Shown: positions 15,242 to 24,642 of the stretch, in pieces
Layout: each line of letters begins with the position of its first letter
Numbering within the stretch: position 1 is the stretch's first letter
Origin: Pseudomonas sp. BBP2017
GTDB taxonomy: Bacteria; Pseudomonadota; Gammaproteobacteria; Pseudomonadales; Pseudomonadaceae
Direction: 5' to 3'
Assembly: GCF_003024385.1 (NCBI RefSeq)
Contig: NZ_PVZN01000001.1
Coordinates: 496,001 to 560,000 of the forward strand
DNA: 64,000 nt
The notes under the pieces: generated by a model
Databases searched by the model: none
Told to the model about the DNA's origin: nothing
What the model saw: only the letters and a program-made list of their open reading frames with translations
Made by a program: the position numbers and the translations under genes

Positions 15242-15490
15242 ATAACGTTTACTCATGATCAGCACGAGCTGCTCAAGCGGATCCTTCGAATCCCCCGCTT
15301 GCGCGACCATCAGGAACCTACAGGAAACATCAGGCGATGGGCGATCAGGAATGGCTGGCTGCCCAAGGCGGCTGAACGTTTGGAGGTGCTAGCCGAGAAG
15401 GCATTCGCCTTGCGATCAAAGCCCAATCTTGAAAGTCCCAATCATGCCGAACAGAGCTATCAACGCTGGACTCAAGCAGCGCGCTCATGA
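15242..15490 (+). pseudogene. Fragment of a paralogue of the 262-aa operon protein
   Basis: An open frame without a usable ATG starts right after the TAG of the previous gene and ends at 15490. From about 15326 it encodes RRWAIRNGWLPKAAERLE, then LRSKPNL and HAEQSYQRW. These line up with the C-terminal domain of the 3755-4543 product (LRAWAVGNGWAPKAADELE, then LKNKPTL and QAEQLYAFW), with more than 20 identical positions over roughly 60. The preceding ~28 residues have no partner there and the N-terminal alpha/beta part is missing. It is most simply the 3' end of a second copy lost by deletion; a translated single-domain protein from a TTG at 15299 cannot be excluded. Confidence 0.55.
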
Positions 15491-15934
15491 CTGCTTTATC
15501 CGGATAATGGCCATAAAGTTGGAGGCCGATCTCCGTCTCTGACACGCGATGACCGGATTCGCGCCTGTAGGGCCCGCAAAGGGCCCTCCGAAGAGTCAAA
15601 AGCCGTACCCCTAGCATCAATGCTTAGAGGGGAAATTACTCACACCTGGGCGAAATGCGCTGGGTTCCTCTTTTTGATTGGCCACTTCAGATCCGGTCTC
15701 TCTATGATGCAGAGGGATGGGGTTACCTGGGGTTCAGTCAGCTTCACATCCTGAGGTCGGGTGTTGAAACCTTGCATCGGAAAATCATCAAGACCTGTTC
15801 TGTCCACTCCCCTTCACAATCGCACCTTTGTCTCCACTCGCCAGAACTGCAGCAAGGCTGGGAGCTAAGGAGGTGTGGTGATGAATGAGGGTTGGGGTCA
15901 GCGATGGTTTGACACCAAAATAGCCCTTGTCTAG
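15491..15934. other. Junction stretch without a recognisable gene
   Basis: About 440 bases that separate the accessory region from the truncated response regulator. Seen here are the palindromic GGGCCC-GCAAA-GGGCCC (around 15570-15587) and a strong ribosome-binding site AAGGAGGT at 15867-15874 before ATG 15881. That ATG opens a 17-codon frame (MNEGWGQRWFDTKIALV) ending in TAG at 15932-15934, in the same frame as the response regulator remainder. The frame does not look like the missing start of a response regulator, so the junction probably lies near 15935. No transposase or integrase is visible. Confidence 0.45.
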
Positions 15935-16414
15935 AAAATCCTCGATATCAGCATTCCCAGGCTCGACGGCCTGGAAGTATTGTCACGCTTTCATAGCATG
16001 GCCATTCCGCTGAAAATCCTGGTGCTTACCGCACAGTCGCCGGCGTTGTTTGCCGTACGCTGCATGCACTCCGGCGCTGCCGGCTATGTATGCAAACAGG
16101 AAGACCTGAGCGAGTTGCTCAGCGCGATCAAAGCGGTTTTGTCGGGTTACAACTACTTCCCTAGCCAGGCCATCAGCAACTTGCGCCCTCACGGCAATGA
16201 ACACTGCGAGCTGGAACTGTTCAAACAAGTCAACGATCGGGAATTGATGGTCCTGCAACTCTTTGCCCAAGGCAGAAGCAACAAAGAAATCGCCCAAGGG
16301 ATGTTCCTCAGCAACAAAACTGTCAGCACCTATAAAAAGCGCTTGATGCAGAAGCTCAAAGTCAAGTCATTGGTTGAACTCATTGAAATGGCCAAACGCA
16401 ATGCTCTGGTTTGA
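15935..16414 (+). pseudogene. 5'-truncated LuxR/NarL-type response regulator (BvgA/EvgA-like)
   Basis: The frame opens after TAG 15932-15934 and reads KILDISIPRLDGLEVL, the phosphoacceptor region of a receiver domain (Asp codon 15944-15946). The rest of the receiver follows, with the conserved Lys in VCKQEDL, then a complete C-terminal LuxR-type helix-turn-helix (VLQLFAQGRSNKEIAQGMFL, then SNKTVSTYKKRLMQKL). Roughly the first 50 receiver residues, including the acidic Mg-binding pair, are missing, so it cannot be phosphorylated normally. The remaining DNA-binding domain could still be made from TTG 15980. Its stop lies nine bases before the ATG of the hybrid kinase gene, the usual arrangement of a BvgAS/EvgAS-type pair. 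The accessory region therefore appears to have destroyed the regulator and left its kinase. Confidence 0.75.
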
Positions 16415-16422
16415 ATCAAGCC

Positions 16423-19400
16423 ATGCCTAGCCGCACCCTCCATTGTTGCCTGTGCAGCATCCTGGCCTGCCTGTGCCTGCTATCTACGGCAAGTGCCGAC
16501 GAAGTTCAGGCCAGCCAGTACAGGTTGCTCAGCCGCTCGCAACCGCTAGGTGTGAACCTGCCGTTGAGTACGGCGCAACGACGCTGGATCGCAGGTAAAA
16601 GGCAATTGCTGCTGGGTACTTCGGCACCGGATTATCCGCCCTTCGACATGACCGCCAGCGGTCGCGACTACGAGGGCCTGACTGCCGACATTGCTGGAAT
16701 TCTGCAAAACACGCTGGGTTTGCCGATTCAGGTCCGACGCTTTGCCAGCCGCCAGGCAGCGGTAAGAGCCCTTACCCTGGGGCAGATAGACCTGCTCGGC
16801 AGTGCCAATGGCTTCGAAGCCGCTACACCGGGGGTGGTACTTTCCAGACCCTACGCCATCGATCAACCGGTGCTGGTGACCCGCGAAAACGAAAGCCGCC
16901 CCCTTGATACTGGCCTGACTGGCCTGCGCCTGAGCATGGTCTATCACTACTTGCCACCGGCAGAGATAAAGGCCAACTACCCAAAGGCAACGATTCAGAC
17001 CTACCCCTCCTATCTGAATGCCCTCAATGCCGTCGCGTTCGATCAGGCCGACGTATTTCTCGGCGATACTATTTCCACCCATTACATGATCAATCAGGGC
17101 CACCTGCAGAACGTCAAGATGGCCAATTTCAGCAAACACGAACCGGTCGGCTTCAGCTTTGCCGTACAGCAAAGCAACCTCACGCTGCTGCAGTTGATCA
17201 ACGCCACACTCGACAACCTTTCAAGCACTGCCCGTGAAGACATTTTCAAACGCTGGAGCGCAGGCAGCGACATACTCCTGACTGATCGCAAACTGCAACT
17301 CTCGCAACGTGAAGAACACTGGCTGAGCAAGCACCCGGTGGTACGTGTAGTGGTCAACGAAACCGCAGCGCCACTGACATTTTTCGACAACGCCGGTAAC
17401 TTTCGCGGGATTGCCGCCGACCTGCTTGAGCTAATCCGCTTGCGCACCGGTTTGCGTTTCGAAGTACAGCGCGCCAGCGGTATCAGCGACATGATCGATC
17501 GTGTCAACCACAACCGGGCCGATGTGATTGCCGCCATCTCGCCCAGCAAGCAGCGGGAAAGCACCCTGCATATCAGCCGCCCCTACCTGGAAAACTCCTA
17601 TGTGCTGATGACTCGAACGGGAGCGGACCAACCCACCTCGCTGGATCAACTGTCAGGACGACGCGTGGCCCTGACCCGCGACAGCCCTCTGATCGACAGA
17701 CTGCGTGCACGAGTGGCCGGTATCCAGCTGGTGGAGACCGAAAGCGCCGTTCACTCCACATCCTTACTGGCCAGCGGCCAAGTCGATGCTGCCATCACTG
17801 CGCTGATCAACGCCAACTTCAGCCTGGCGACCCAGCATGGGCTGGTCATTCGAGCCTCGGTCGGCGCCGAACCTGCAACTTTTTCGATGGCGACCGCCAG
17901 GCATTCCCAGGAGCTGGCTTCGATTCTGAACAAGGCACTGCTGAGTATCGCGCCGGAAGAACTGGGCGTTATCAACAGCCGTTGGCGCGGTTACAGCACT
18001 GAAACCGATGCCTACTGGAGCCAGTACCACCAACTGGTCTTGCAAATCGTATTGGGCACCAGCGTGCTACTGCTGTTGTCACTGGCCTGGAATGCCTGGA
18101 TGCGCCGCCAGATCAAGCAACGCGAGGCAGCAGAGCGCGCCTTGGGCGATCAGCTCGAATTCATGCGCACATTGCTCAACGGTACGCCCCACCCCATGTA
18201 CGTACGTGACCGTGAAGGGCTGCTGCAAAGTTGCAACGACAGCTACCTGGAGGCCGTTCAGTTACAGCTTGATGAGGTGCTGGGCAAGCGTCTGGAGGAT
18301 GGCGCACTGGGCGACAGCTGCTATGCCAGCCAGATTCAGGCCGACTACCAGCACGTGATGCGTGAGGGCGCGCCCCTGATCATTGACCGCCCGCTGCTGA
18401 TCAATGGCAGGGCAATGACCATTTACCACTGGATCCTGCCCTACCGGGATTCGCTCGGTGAAGTCCAGGGTATCATCGGCGGCTGGATCGATATCAGCGA
18501 ACGGCGCCAGCTGATCCAGGACCTGAGCCAGGCCAAGCAGCAGGCCGATGACGCCAATCGCGCCAAGAGCACCTTTCTGGCAACCATCAGCCATGAAATC
18601 CGTACCCCGATGAACGCCATCCTTGGCATGCTCGAGCTAGCCCTCGAAAAAGCCAACCAGGGACAGCTGGATCGACCGGCAGTCGAAGTGGCCTACAGTT
18701 CGGCCAACGACTTGCTGGCCCTGATCGGCGACATACTCGACATCGCCCGCATCGAGTCCGGGCACCTTGCTCTGGCACCGGAACGGGTCGGCCTGATAGC
18801 GCTGGTGGAGTCTGTCGGACGCGTGTTCGATGGTCTGGCGCGCCAGAAAAACCTGTGCCTGATGATCCGTATCGACCCCAGCGCGCGCGTCGACGTTCAA
18901 CTGGACCCGCTACGGGTGAAACAAATCCTTTCGAACCTGGTCAGCAATGCAATCAAATTCACCGAGCACGGTCAGGTCATCATCGAGCTGAGCCTGGAGC
19001 CTGGCCCCGAGCCGGGTCTTGCCAGGCTTGAACTGACCGTACAGGACACGGGTATCGGCATTCGCGAACAGGACCAGCAACGCCTGTTCCTGCCCTTCGC
19101 CCAAGCCAACCCCGATAGTAAGCTGGCACGTAGCGGTACAGGCCTGGGTCTGTCGATCAGTCGCGACCTGTGCCACCTGATGGGCGGTAATTTGACCCTG
19201 CACAGTGTGTTTGGCCAGGGTACCCGCGTGCAGGTCAGCATGCCGGTGACGCTGATGACCAGCCAGCCCGACGAGCCTGCCGTGATTCCCGAACCCTGCC
19301 TATCCGTGGCCGCGCTGAAAGTACTGGTGGTCGACGACCATCCGGCCAATCTGTTGCTGCTGACCCAGCAACTGAACTACCTGGGGTTGCAGCACCGCAG

Positions 19401-20082
19401 TGTCGACAATGGCCTGGAGGCTCTGGAGATATGGCGGCGAGAGGCATTCGATGTGCTGATCATCGACTGCAACATGCCAGGCATCGATGGCTACCAATTC
19501 GCCCAGGCGGTACGCGCTGATGAAAACGCACAACAATGGCCACGCAGCACCCTGCTGGGTTACACCGCCAATGCGCAACCAGAAGTCCGCAGGCGATGCC
19601 AGCAAGCCGGCATGGATGACTGCCTGCTCAAGCCGATCAGCCTCAAGGCGCTGGGCCAGCGTCTGGCCAGGATACAACCGCTCCCCCAACGCACCAGCGC
19701 CACCCACTCGGCCCTGTTCAACCTGCAAGGCCTGGAGCCCGTGGTGGGCAGCAGCGCCGTCGACCTGCAAGCCTTGCTGAAACAGCTTAAACAGAGCTTT
19801 AGCAAGGACCGGATAGCGCTGGCGGAGCTTGACCCTGAACTGCAACCCGAACAGTTGAAGGACGAAGCGCATCGTATTCTCGGCGCCGCGCGGATCATTC
19901 AGGCCAATGCCTTGATCGATGCCTGCGAACAGCTGGAATCAGACTGCCAGGCGAATGCGCCGGCACCCACGCTCGAGCTTCACCAGCAACAGCTGGCGGC
20001 AGCCATGGCAGAGGTGGAGCAAGCACTTGAGCGACTCTTGCACCCAGGGGGCTCAGCCAGTACGGCGGCAAAGGTGAGCTGA
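16423..20082 (+). CDS. BvgS/EvgS-like unorthodox hybrid sensor histidine kinase, 1219 aa
   Basis: An inner-membrane phosphorelay kinase. A signal peptide ends near STASADE (~residue 26). Two periplasmic SBP_bac_3 (Venus-flytrap) domains occupy about 45-270 and 285-515, followed by a transmembrane helix (~538-560) and a PAS domain (~580-700). Next are HisKA with SHEIRTP (H724), HATPase with N box SNAIKF, DTGIGI and GTGLGLSI, a receiver (Asp1015 in LIIDCNMPG), and a C-terminal Hpt domain with H1150 (DEAHRILGAARI). This is the BvgS/EvgS layout; the periplasmic domains probably sense a small ligand or pH. The gene follows a 5'-truncated response regulator by nine bases, so its natural output partner looks broken here. 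A TTG at 16411 is an alternative start. All catalytic residues are intact. Confidence 0.9.
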   Translation: MPSRTLHCCLCSILACLCLLSTASADEVQASQYRLLSRSQPLGVNLPLSTAQRRWIAGKRQLLLGTSAPDYPPFDMTASGRDYEGLTADIAGILQNTLGLPIQVRRFASRQAAVRALTLGQIDLLGSANGFEAATPGVVLSRPYAIDQPVLVTRENESRPLDTGLTGLRLSMVYHYLPPAEIKANYPKATIQTYPSYLNALNAVAFDQADVFLGDTISTHYMINQGHLQNVKMANFSKHEPVGFSFAVQQSNLTLLQLINATLDNLSSTAREDIFKRWSAGSDILLTDRKLQLSQREEHWLSKHPVVRVVVNETAAPLTFFDNAGNFRGIAADLLELIRLRTGLRFEVQRASGISDMIDRVNHNRADVIAAISPSKQRESTLHISRPYLENSYVLMTRTGADQPTSLDQLSGRRVALTRDSPLIDRLRARVAGIQLVETESAVHSTSLLASGQVDAAITALINANFSLATQHGLVIRASVGAEPATFSMATARHSQELASILNKALLSIAPEELGVINSRWRGYSTETDAYWSQYHQLVLQIVLGTSVLLLLSLAWNAWMRRQIKQREAAERALGDQLEFMRTLLNGTPHPMYVRDREGLLQSCNDSYLEAVQLQLDEVLGKRLEDGALGDSCYASQIQADYQHVMREGAPLIIDRPLLINGRAMTIYHWILPYRDSLGEVQGIIGGWIDISERRQLIQDLSQAKQQADDANRAKSTFLATISHEIRTPMNAILGMLELALEKANQGQLDRPAVEVAYSSANDLLALIGDILDIARIESGHLALAPERVGLIALVESVGRVFDGLARQKNLCLMIRIDPSARVDVQLDPLRVKQILSNLVSNAIKFTEHGQVIIELSLEPGPEPGLARLELTVQDTGIGIREQDQQRLFLPFAQANPDSKLARSGTGLGLSISRDLCHLMGGNLTLHSVFGQGTRVQVSMPVTLMTSQPDEPAVIPEPCLSVAALKVLVVDDHPANLLLLTQQLNYLGLQHRSVDNGLEALEIWRREAFDVLIIDCNMPGIDGYQFAQAVRADENAQQWPRSTLLGYTANAQPEVRRRCQQAGMDDCLLKPISLKALGQRLARIQPLPQRTSATHSALFNLQGLEPVVGSSAVDLQALLKQLKQSFSKDRIALAELDPELQPEQLKDEAHRILGAARIIQANALIDACEQLESDCQANAPAPTLELHQQQLAAAMAEVEQALERLLHPGGSASTAAKVS

Positions 20083-20087
20083 AAACA

Positions 20088-20113
20088 AAACGGCGGCCAC
20101 TGGGGCCGCCGTT
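20088..20113. terminator. Bidirectional terminator between the hybrid kinase gene and yggL
   Basis: AAACGGCGGCC (20088-20098) and GGCCGCCGTTT (20103-20113) form a strong GC stem, with A-run before and TTTCTT after, serving both convergent genes. Confidence 0.85.
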
Positions 20114-20123
20114 TCTTCAGGCA

Positions 20124-20468
20124 TCAGGCAACCGGATTGATCGGGTTTTCCGGATACCAGGCGTCCAGCAGCGGGCTGACTTCGATCTTGGTCAGCTCGT
20201 TGCGGCCTTTGAGCCAGTCTTCAACGGCAGCGCGTTGTTCTTCAGTGACCGAGCCGCGATCTGCTTTGCAAACCAGACCGAAGTCGTCGCCGCCAACATA
20301 GTCCAGACCATTGGCATCCATAGCGTCTGCCAGGAACGCATCGAGGAAGGCATCAACGGCTTCGTCGGTCAGGTCTTCCTTGAACTCCAGGTTCAGTTCA
20401 AAACCCAGCTCCTGGAATTCATCCACGCAGAGTTTTTTGCGCAGACGGCGGGAACGGTTAGTGGCCAT
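20124..20468 (-). CDS. yggL: YggL family ribosome-associated protein (DUF469), 114 aa
   Basis: A small acidic cytoplasmic protein of the YggL/DUF469 family, reported in E. coli to bind the 50S subunit. The start RSRRLRKKLCVDEFQELGF and the middle LDYVGGDDFGLVCKADRG are typical, and the length matches the family. ATG 20468 is chosen because AAGAGGA lies eight bases upstream; a longer frame to 20570 has no site and overlaps the promoter region. It is divergent from dacB and ends at the shared terminator 20088-20113. No odd features. Confidence 0.9.
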   Translation of the reverse strand: MATNRSRRLRKKLCVDEFQELGFELNLEFKEDLTDEAVDAFLDAFLADAMDANGLDYVGGDDFGLVCKADRGSVTEEQRAAVEDWLKGRNELTKIEVSPLLDAWYPENPINPVA

Positions 20469-20671
20469 GAAACAATCCTCTTGAGTAATAACGCGGCGCA
20501 CTTTACCAGTTTCACCACGAGGTTGCCGGAATAAAAGCCGATAAGCCACCCTTTCGCACTGCCCCATCACCCTGCGCCTTGGGGCATAATGCGCACTATA
20601 TTTTTCACACCGGGGCCTTCACCTTTCCTTGCTCCGTTTTTTTCACCCCTCGCTCGCAGGGTTTATTGCAC

Positions 20672-22135
20672 ATGATCAGATCTCTACGTCCTCTTCTGCT
20701 TGCCGGCCTGCTTCTGCCCGTTGCCTTGACTTCCCAGGCTGCGGCCGTCAACACCACGCTGCCTGCCAAAGTACAGCAGGCGCTGAAAACCAATAAATTG
20801 CAGGACTCGGCCCTGTCGCTGGTGATGCTGCCGCTCAACGGCCCTGGCACACCAACCGTGTTCAATGCCGATATCTCGGTCAACCCGGCCTCGACCATGA
20901 AGCTGGTCACCACCTATGCGGCCCTGGAGCTGCTCGGCCCGACGCACCAGTGGAAAACCGAGTTCTACAGCGACGGCCCGCTGCGTAATGGCACCCTGCA
21001 GGGTAACCTCTACCTCAAAGGCGGCGGTGACCCGAAACTGAACATGGAAAAGCTCTGGCTGTTGATGCGCGACCTGCGCGCCAATGGGGTGCAAACCATC
21101 AGTGGCGACCTGGTGCTCGACCGCAGTCACTTCGTCCAACCCGTGCTCCCCCAGTTCAATGATGACGGCGGCGACGAAAACAAGCCGTTTCTGGTCAAGC
21201 CCGACTCCTTGCTGATCAACCTCAAGGCCCTGCGCTTTGTCGCCCGCAACGACGGCGGCAAGGTGCTGGTATCGGTCGAACCACCGATTGCCAGCATCCG
21301 TATCGACAACCAGGTCAAGGCAGTCAATAGCAAGCAATGCAGCGGCGACGTGCGCTATAACCCGGTCACCCGGGCAGACGGCGTCACCGTTGTGGTCAGC
21401 GGTCAGTTGGCTGATGGCTGCAACTCGCAGACCTACCTGTCGCTGCTCGACCACCCGACCTATGCCGCCGGTGCGGTACGGGCCATCTGGAATGAACTGG
21501 GTGGTACCATCCAGGGCCGCGACCGGATCGACAGCGTACCGAAAAGTGCGCGCCTGCTGGCACGCGCCTTTTCGCCTGACCTGGTCGAGATCATTCGCGA
21601 TATCAACAAATACAGTAACAACACCATGGCCCAGCAGTTGTTCCTGAGCCTGGGCGCGCAGTTCCGCACCGATGCCGATGGCGACGACGCCCATGCAGCG
21701 CAGCGTGTGGTACGCCAGTGGCTGGCGAAAAAGGGCATCACTGCACCGCATCTGATCATGGAGAACGGCTCCGGGTTGTCTCGCGCCGAGCGGGTCAGCA
21801 CCCGGGAAATGGCCGCCCTGCTGCAGGCTGCCTGGAAAAGCCCATATGCTGCCGAATTCATCAGCTCAATGCCGCTGGTAGGCATGGATGGCACCATGCG
21901 CAAGCGCCTCAAGCGTACCGCGATGACCGGCGAGGCTCATATCAAGACCGGCACCCTGAACACCGTACGCGCCATTGCCGGCTACAGCCGCGACAGCAAC
22001 GGCAACACCTGGGCGGTGGCAGCGATCCTCAACGATCCAAAGCCCTGGGGTGCTTCAGCTGTGCTCGATCAGGTGCTGCTGGACCTCTATCGCCAGCCGA
22101 AACTGGTCAACAGTACCGCTGCCGTTCAGCCCTGA
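20672..22135 (+). CDS. dacB: D-alanyl-D-alanine carboxypeptidase/endopeptidase (PBP4, DacB)
   Basis: A periplasmic class C penicillin-binding protein of 487 residues that trims or cuts peptidoglycan cross-links. A signal peptide (RSLRPLLLAGLLLPVAL, cleavage near QAAA) is followed by the active-site motifs S-T-M-K (in NPASTMKLV, serine nucleophile near residue 75), S-N-N (in NKYSNNTMAQQ) and K-T-G (in HIKTGTLN). The large insert between the first two motifs is typical of PBP4. ATG 20672 is used because the signal peptide starts there. In pseudomonads loss of dacB is known to induce AmpC; no ampC is nearby. It ends four bases before the convergent cyclase gene. Confidence 0.92.
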   Translation: MIRSLRPLLLAGLLLPVALTSQAAAVNTTLPAKVQQALKTNKLQDSALSLVMLPLNGPGTPTVFNADISVNPASTMKLVTTYAALELLGPTHQWKTEFYSDGPLRNGTLQGNLYLKGGGDPKLNMEKLWLLMRDLRANGVQTISGDLVLDRSHFVQPVLPQFNDDGGDENKPFLVKPDSLLINLKALRFVARNDGGKVLVSVEPPIASIRIDNQVKAVNSKQCSGDVRYNPVTRADGVTVVVSGQLADGCNSQTYLSLLDHPTYAAGAVRAIWNELGGTIQGRDRIDSVPKSARLLARAFSPDLVEIIRDINKYSNNTMAQQLFLSLGAQFRTDADGDDAHAAQRVVRQWLAKKGITAPHLIMENGSGLSRAERVSTREMAALLQAAWKSPYAAEFISSMPLVGMDGTMRKRLKRTAMTGEAHIKTGTLNTVRAIAGYSRDSNGNTWAVAAILNDPKPWGASAVLDQVLLDLYRQPKLVNSTAAVQP

Positions 22136-22139
22136 GTAC

Positions 22140-24548
22140 TCAGGGCAGTTCTGCCTCGACCCGGTCGCGGCCAGCTTGTTTGGCCGCATAGACGCCGGAA
22201 TCGGCGCGTAGCAACAAGGCATCGGCGCCCTCCCCCGGGCGCCAGCCGGCCACGCCAAAACTGGCCGTGACCTGCCCGACGCCCTCGACGACGACGTTGC
22301 GCACCCCCTGCCACAACTCCAGGGCCAGCGAGTGCGCCTGCTCGGCGTTACTGCCAGGGCACAGGACCATGAACTCCTCCCCTCCCAGGCGACAGAACAC
22401 GTCGGTGCGCCGCAGGCGGTGACTGATGCGCTGGCACAGATTGCGCAACACATGGTCACCCACGGCATGACCAAACTGGTCGTTGATGCGCTTGAAGTGA
22501 TCGATATCCAGCATGATGATCGCCAGGTCCTGCTGGTCGCGCTGCGCGCGCTCAAGCTCGACCTTCAAACGCTCCTGGAAATAGCGCCGATTATGAATAC
22601 CGGTCAGCGAGTCGGTCACCGACAGCGCGCGCAGTTCTTCTTCAACCCGCTTCAGATCGGAGATATCCGTCAGATAGCCGTGCCACAGCGTACTGCCGTC
22701 CTCCTCCGGCTCAGGAGTCGCCTCGCCCCGCACCCAGCGCTGACCTGCCAGTGGCAACACCACTCGGTACTCTTCACGCCAAGGTGTCAGGTGATCGGCT
22801 GAATGGCGGATCGAACTGCGCACGCGTAACAGGTCATCCGGGTGGATCCGCTCAAATACCGCCGTAGCATCCTGGCGCAACAGCTCAAGTTCAATCTCGT
22901 AGATGTCACGCAAGCCTTCACTGGCATAGGTGAAACAAGAACTGCCATCCGGGCGCAGGCGAAACTGATAAATGCCGCCAGGCACCTCGGCACTGAGCTT
23001 GTCCAGCAAGCGGTCACGGGCCGCCAGAGCTTCATGCACACGCTTGCGCTCAGTGACATCGATACAGATCGCCAAGTGACCGACCCACAGGCCATGCTCA
23101 TCGAGCACCGCCGTGACCAGCATGTTGGCAAGCAGGTGGCCACCATCCTTGCGCTGCAGTGTCCACTCACCTGCCTCGTTGCCCCCTTCCTGGACGGTTT
23201 GCGCAAACATTGCCTGGGCGGGCGTGATTTCGCGCCCATAACGGTGGCTCAGGTCCCGGGCCCGCTGGTGCAGTTCTTGTGGTGAAATCAGCGCCTCAAG
23301 GGTCAAACTTCCCACTGCTTCGGCACTGCTGTAGCCAAGCAGGCGCTCGGCGCCAGCATTGAAGGTGCTGATCACGCCACGCAGATTGGTGGCGATGATC
23401 GCAACCTGGGTCGCCGCATCCAGCACACTGCGCAACTGATTGTGGGTATCACGCAATGACTGCTCACTGATGCGCAGCTCGCCAGTGCGCTGCTCGACCA
23501 AGGTCAGGGCGCGCTGACGCTGGCTGAACAGACTGAACAGCAAGGCACTGAGCAATACACTGAGCAAACCACCAAGAAACACCACGGCAGGGACTGCCGA
23601 AGAGCGGTTGGCCTGCATGAACGCCAGACTTGGACGGATATCGAGCTGATAGTCATGGTCGGCCAAGTGCAACAGATGACTGGCGGCCAGCGCTGAGGAG
23701 GTACCCCGATTATCCGACTGGAACAGCACCTCATGCTGGCTGTCCGGCCCGGACAGGTCGCGAATACGCACCACCAGGTTGTCCTCGACTGAATTGGGCA
23801 AACCTTCAGCCATCAGCTGGCGCAGGCTGATCACCGCCATGACATAACCGCGCGGTTCAGGGCCTGGATCGAGGGGTGCGAACACCGGAGCCACCATCAG
23901 CACCCCGCGGGCATACGCAGGCTCTACATCCGTAAGGTTAAGCGGCGCAGAGACGGCCATGCCGCCAGGCTTCGAGGCACGCTGCAGGGTGTCCCGGTGC
24001 AGGGTTTGGGAAAGCAGGTCGAGCCCCAGCGGCTGGCGCTGCAGGCTCAATGCCTGGGTAAACAGCACCGGGTAGTACACCGGGCGTACCGGTGATACGC
24101 GCAAACTGCCGTCATCTGTCAGTTGCTGAATTTCGTAGGGGTGGCCAAGGACCTGACTCGCGCGCCGCTCAAACGCATGGCGTGCCGCCCCCGGCACCTG
24201 CGGCGCCCAGGAATAGGCCTGGGTGCGATGCAACAAGGGCCGCGCATAACCGTTGAATTCTTCGGGGGTGATTTCAGTAGCAAAAACGAAGAACCGGCGC
24301 AGCCCATCCAGGCGCTGCACCTGATCCTCGAAGCGTTCTTTGATACGGCTGTAACGCTCACTGGCGAGCAATTCGAAGCGTTGGCGCAACTGTTGCTGGT
24401 ACAACTCGTAGGTTGCCAACGCCAGAAAAGCGGTCAACAGTCCGCCGGCCACCAATGCCACGAGGGCAACCAGCCAAGCGGACACTTCTTCGCTGACAAA
24501 GCCGAGCATCTTTGGACGAACGCCATGCATCGACATAGTTGATAACAC
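22140..24548 (-). CDS. Membrane diguanylate cyclase: CHASE-PAS-PAS-GGDEF, 802 aa
   Basis: An inner-membrane signalling enzyme making c-di-GMP from two GTP. An N-terminal transmembrane helix (WLVALVALVAGGLLTAFLAL) and a second one near residue 320 (FLGGLLSVLLSALLFSLF) enclose a periplasmic CHASE domain. Two cytoplasmic PAS domains follow (around 370-490 and 505-630), then a C-terminal GGDEF domain with active-site RLGGEEFMVL. The GGEEF form is catalytically competent; no EAL domain is present. An RxxD inhibitory site is not obvious just upstream of GGEEF. The start is GTG 24548 or ATG 24536. It is alone between dacB (convergent, 4 bases apart) and rlmL (upstream, same strand, 94 bases away). 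The ligand is unknown. Confidence 0.9.
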   Translation of the reverse strand: MLSTMSMHGVRPKMLGFVSEEVSAWLVALVALVAGGLLTAFLALATYELYQQQLRQRFELLASERYSRIKERFEDQVQRLDGLRRFFVFATEITPEEFNGYARPLLHRTQAYSWAPQVPGAARHAFERRASQVLGHPYEIQQLTDDGSLRVSPVRPVYYPVLFTQALSLQRQPLGLDLLSQTLHRDTLQRASKPGGMAVSAPLNLTDVEPAYARGVLMVAPVFAPLDPGPEPRGYVMAVISLRQLMAEGLPNSVEDNLVVRIRDLSGPDSQHEVLFQSDNRGTSSALAASHLLHLADHDYQLDIRPSLAFMQANRSSAVPAVVFLGGLLSVLLSALLFSLFSQRQRALTLVEQRTGELRISEQSLRDTHNQLRSVLDAATQVAIIATNLRGVISTFNAGAERLLGYSSAEAVGSLTLEALISPQELHQRARDLSHRYGREITPAQAMFAQTVQEGGNEAGEWTLQRKDGGHLLANMLVTAVLDEHGLWVGHLAICIDVTERKRVHEALAARDRLLDKLSAEVPGGIYQFRLRPDGSSCFTYASEGLRDIYEIELELLRQDATAVFERIHPDDLLRVRSSIRHSADHLTPWREEYRVVLPLAGQRWVRGEATPEPEEDGSTLWHGYLTDISDLKRVEEELRALSVTDSLTGIHNRRYFQERLKVELERAQRDQQDLAIIMLDIDHFKRINDQFGHAVGDHVLRNLCQRISHRLRRTDVFCRLGGEEFMVLCPGSNAEQAHSLALELWQGVRNVVVEGVGQVTASFGVAGWRPGEGADALLLRADSGVYAAKQAGRDRVEAELP

Positions 24549-24642
24549 TCATAACGCCAGTATGCAGCGTTTCCCAGGCCTTTCTTCAGTTATAGCCATT
24601 AGCCACTAATGAAGCAATCTACGGCCTGGGAGAAGATCACCT

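Larger units (their letters stand above)
1..15934. other. Accessory, island-like region (left edge outside window)
   Basis: Nearly every gene here is an orphan or belongs to families typical of variable regions (DUF2384 antitoxin, XRE regulators, ImmA/IrrE protease, HNH nuclease, HEPN-motif proteins, nucleotidyltransferase). Gene fragments occur at 1306-1440 and 15242-15490. The right edge coincides with loss of the 5' end of a response regulator gene near 15935, after which only ordinary core genes follow. Some genes, such as the one at 13553-14323, look richer in A+T than the core. No integrase, transposase or attachment repeat is visible, so the mode of acquisition is unknown. Calling it an island is inference from content and the broken gene at its border. 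Confidence 0.6.

Noticed and set aside
15881..15934. 17-codon frame with strong AAGGAGGT site, in frame with the truncated response regulator
   Set aside because: It ends in TAG and does not resemble the start of a receiver domain, so it does not restore the regulator; kept only as junction sequence.
20684..21751. 355-codon minus-strand frame inside dacB
   Set aside because: Antisense shadow; dacB carries all three PBP motifs on the plus strand.
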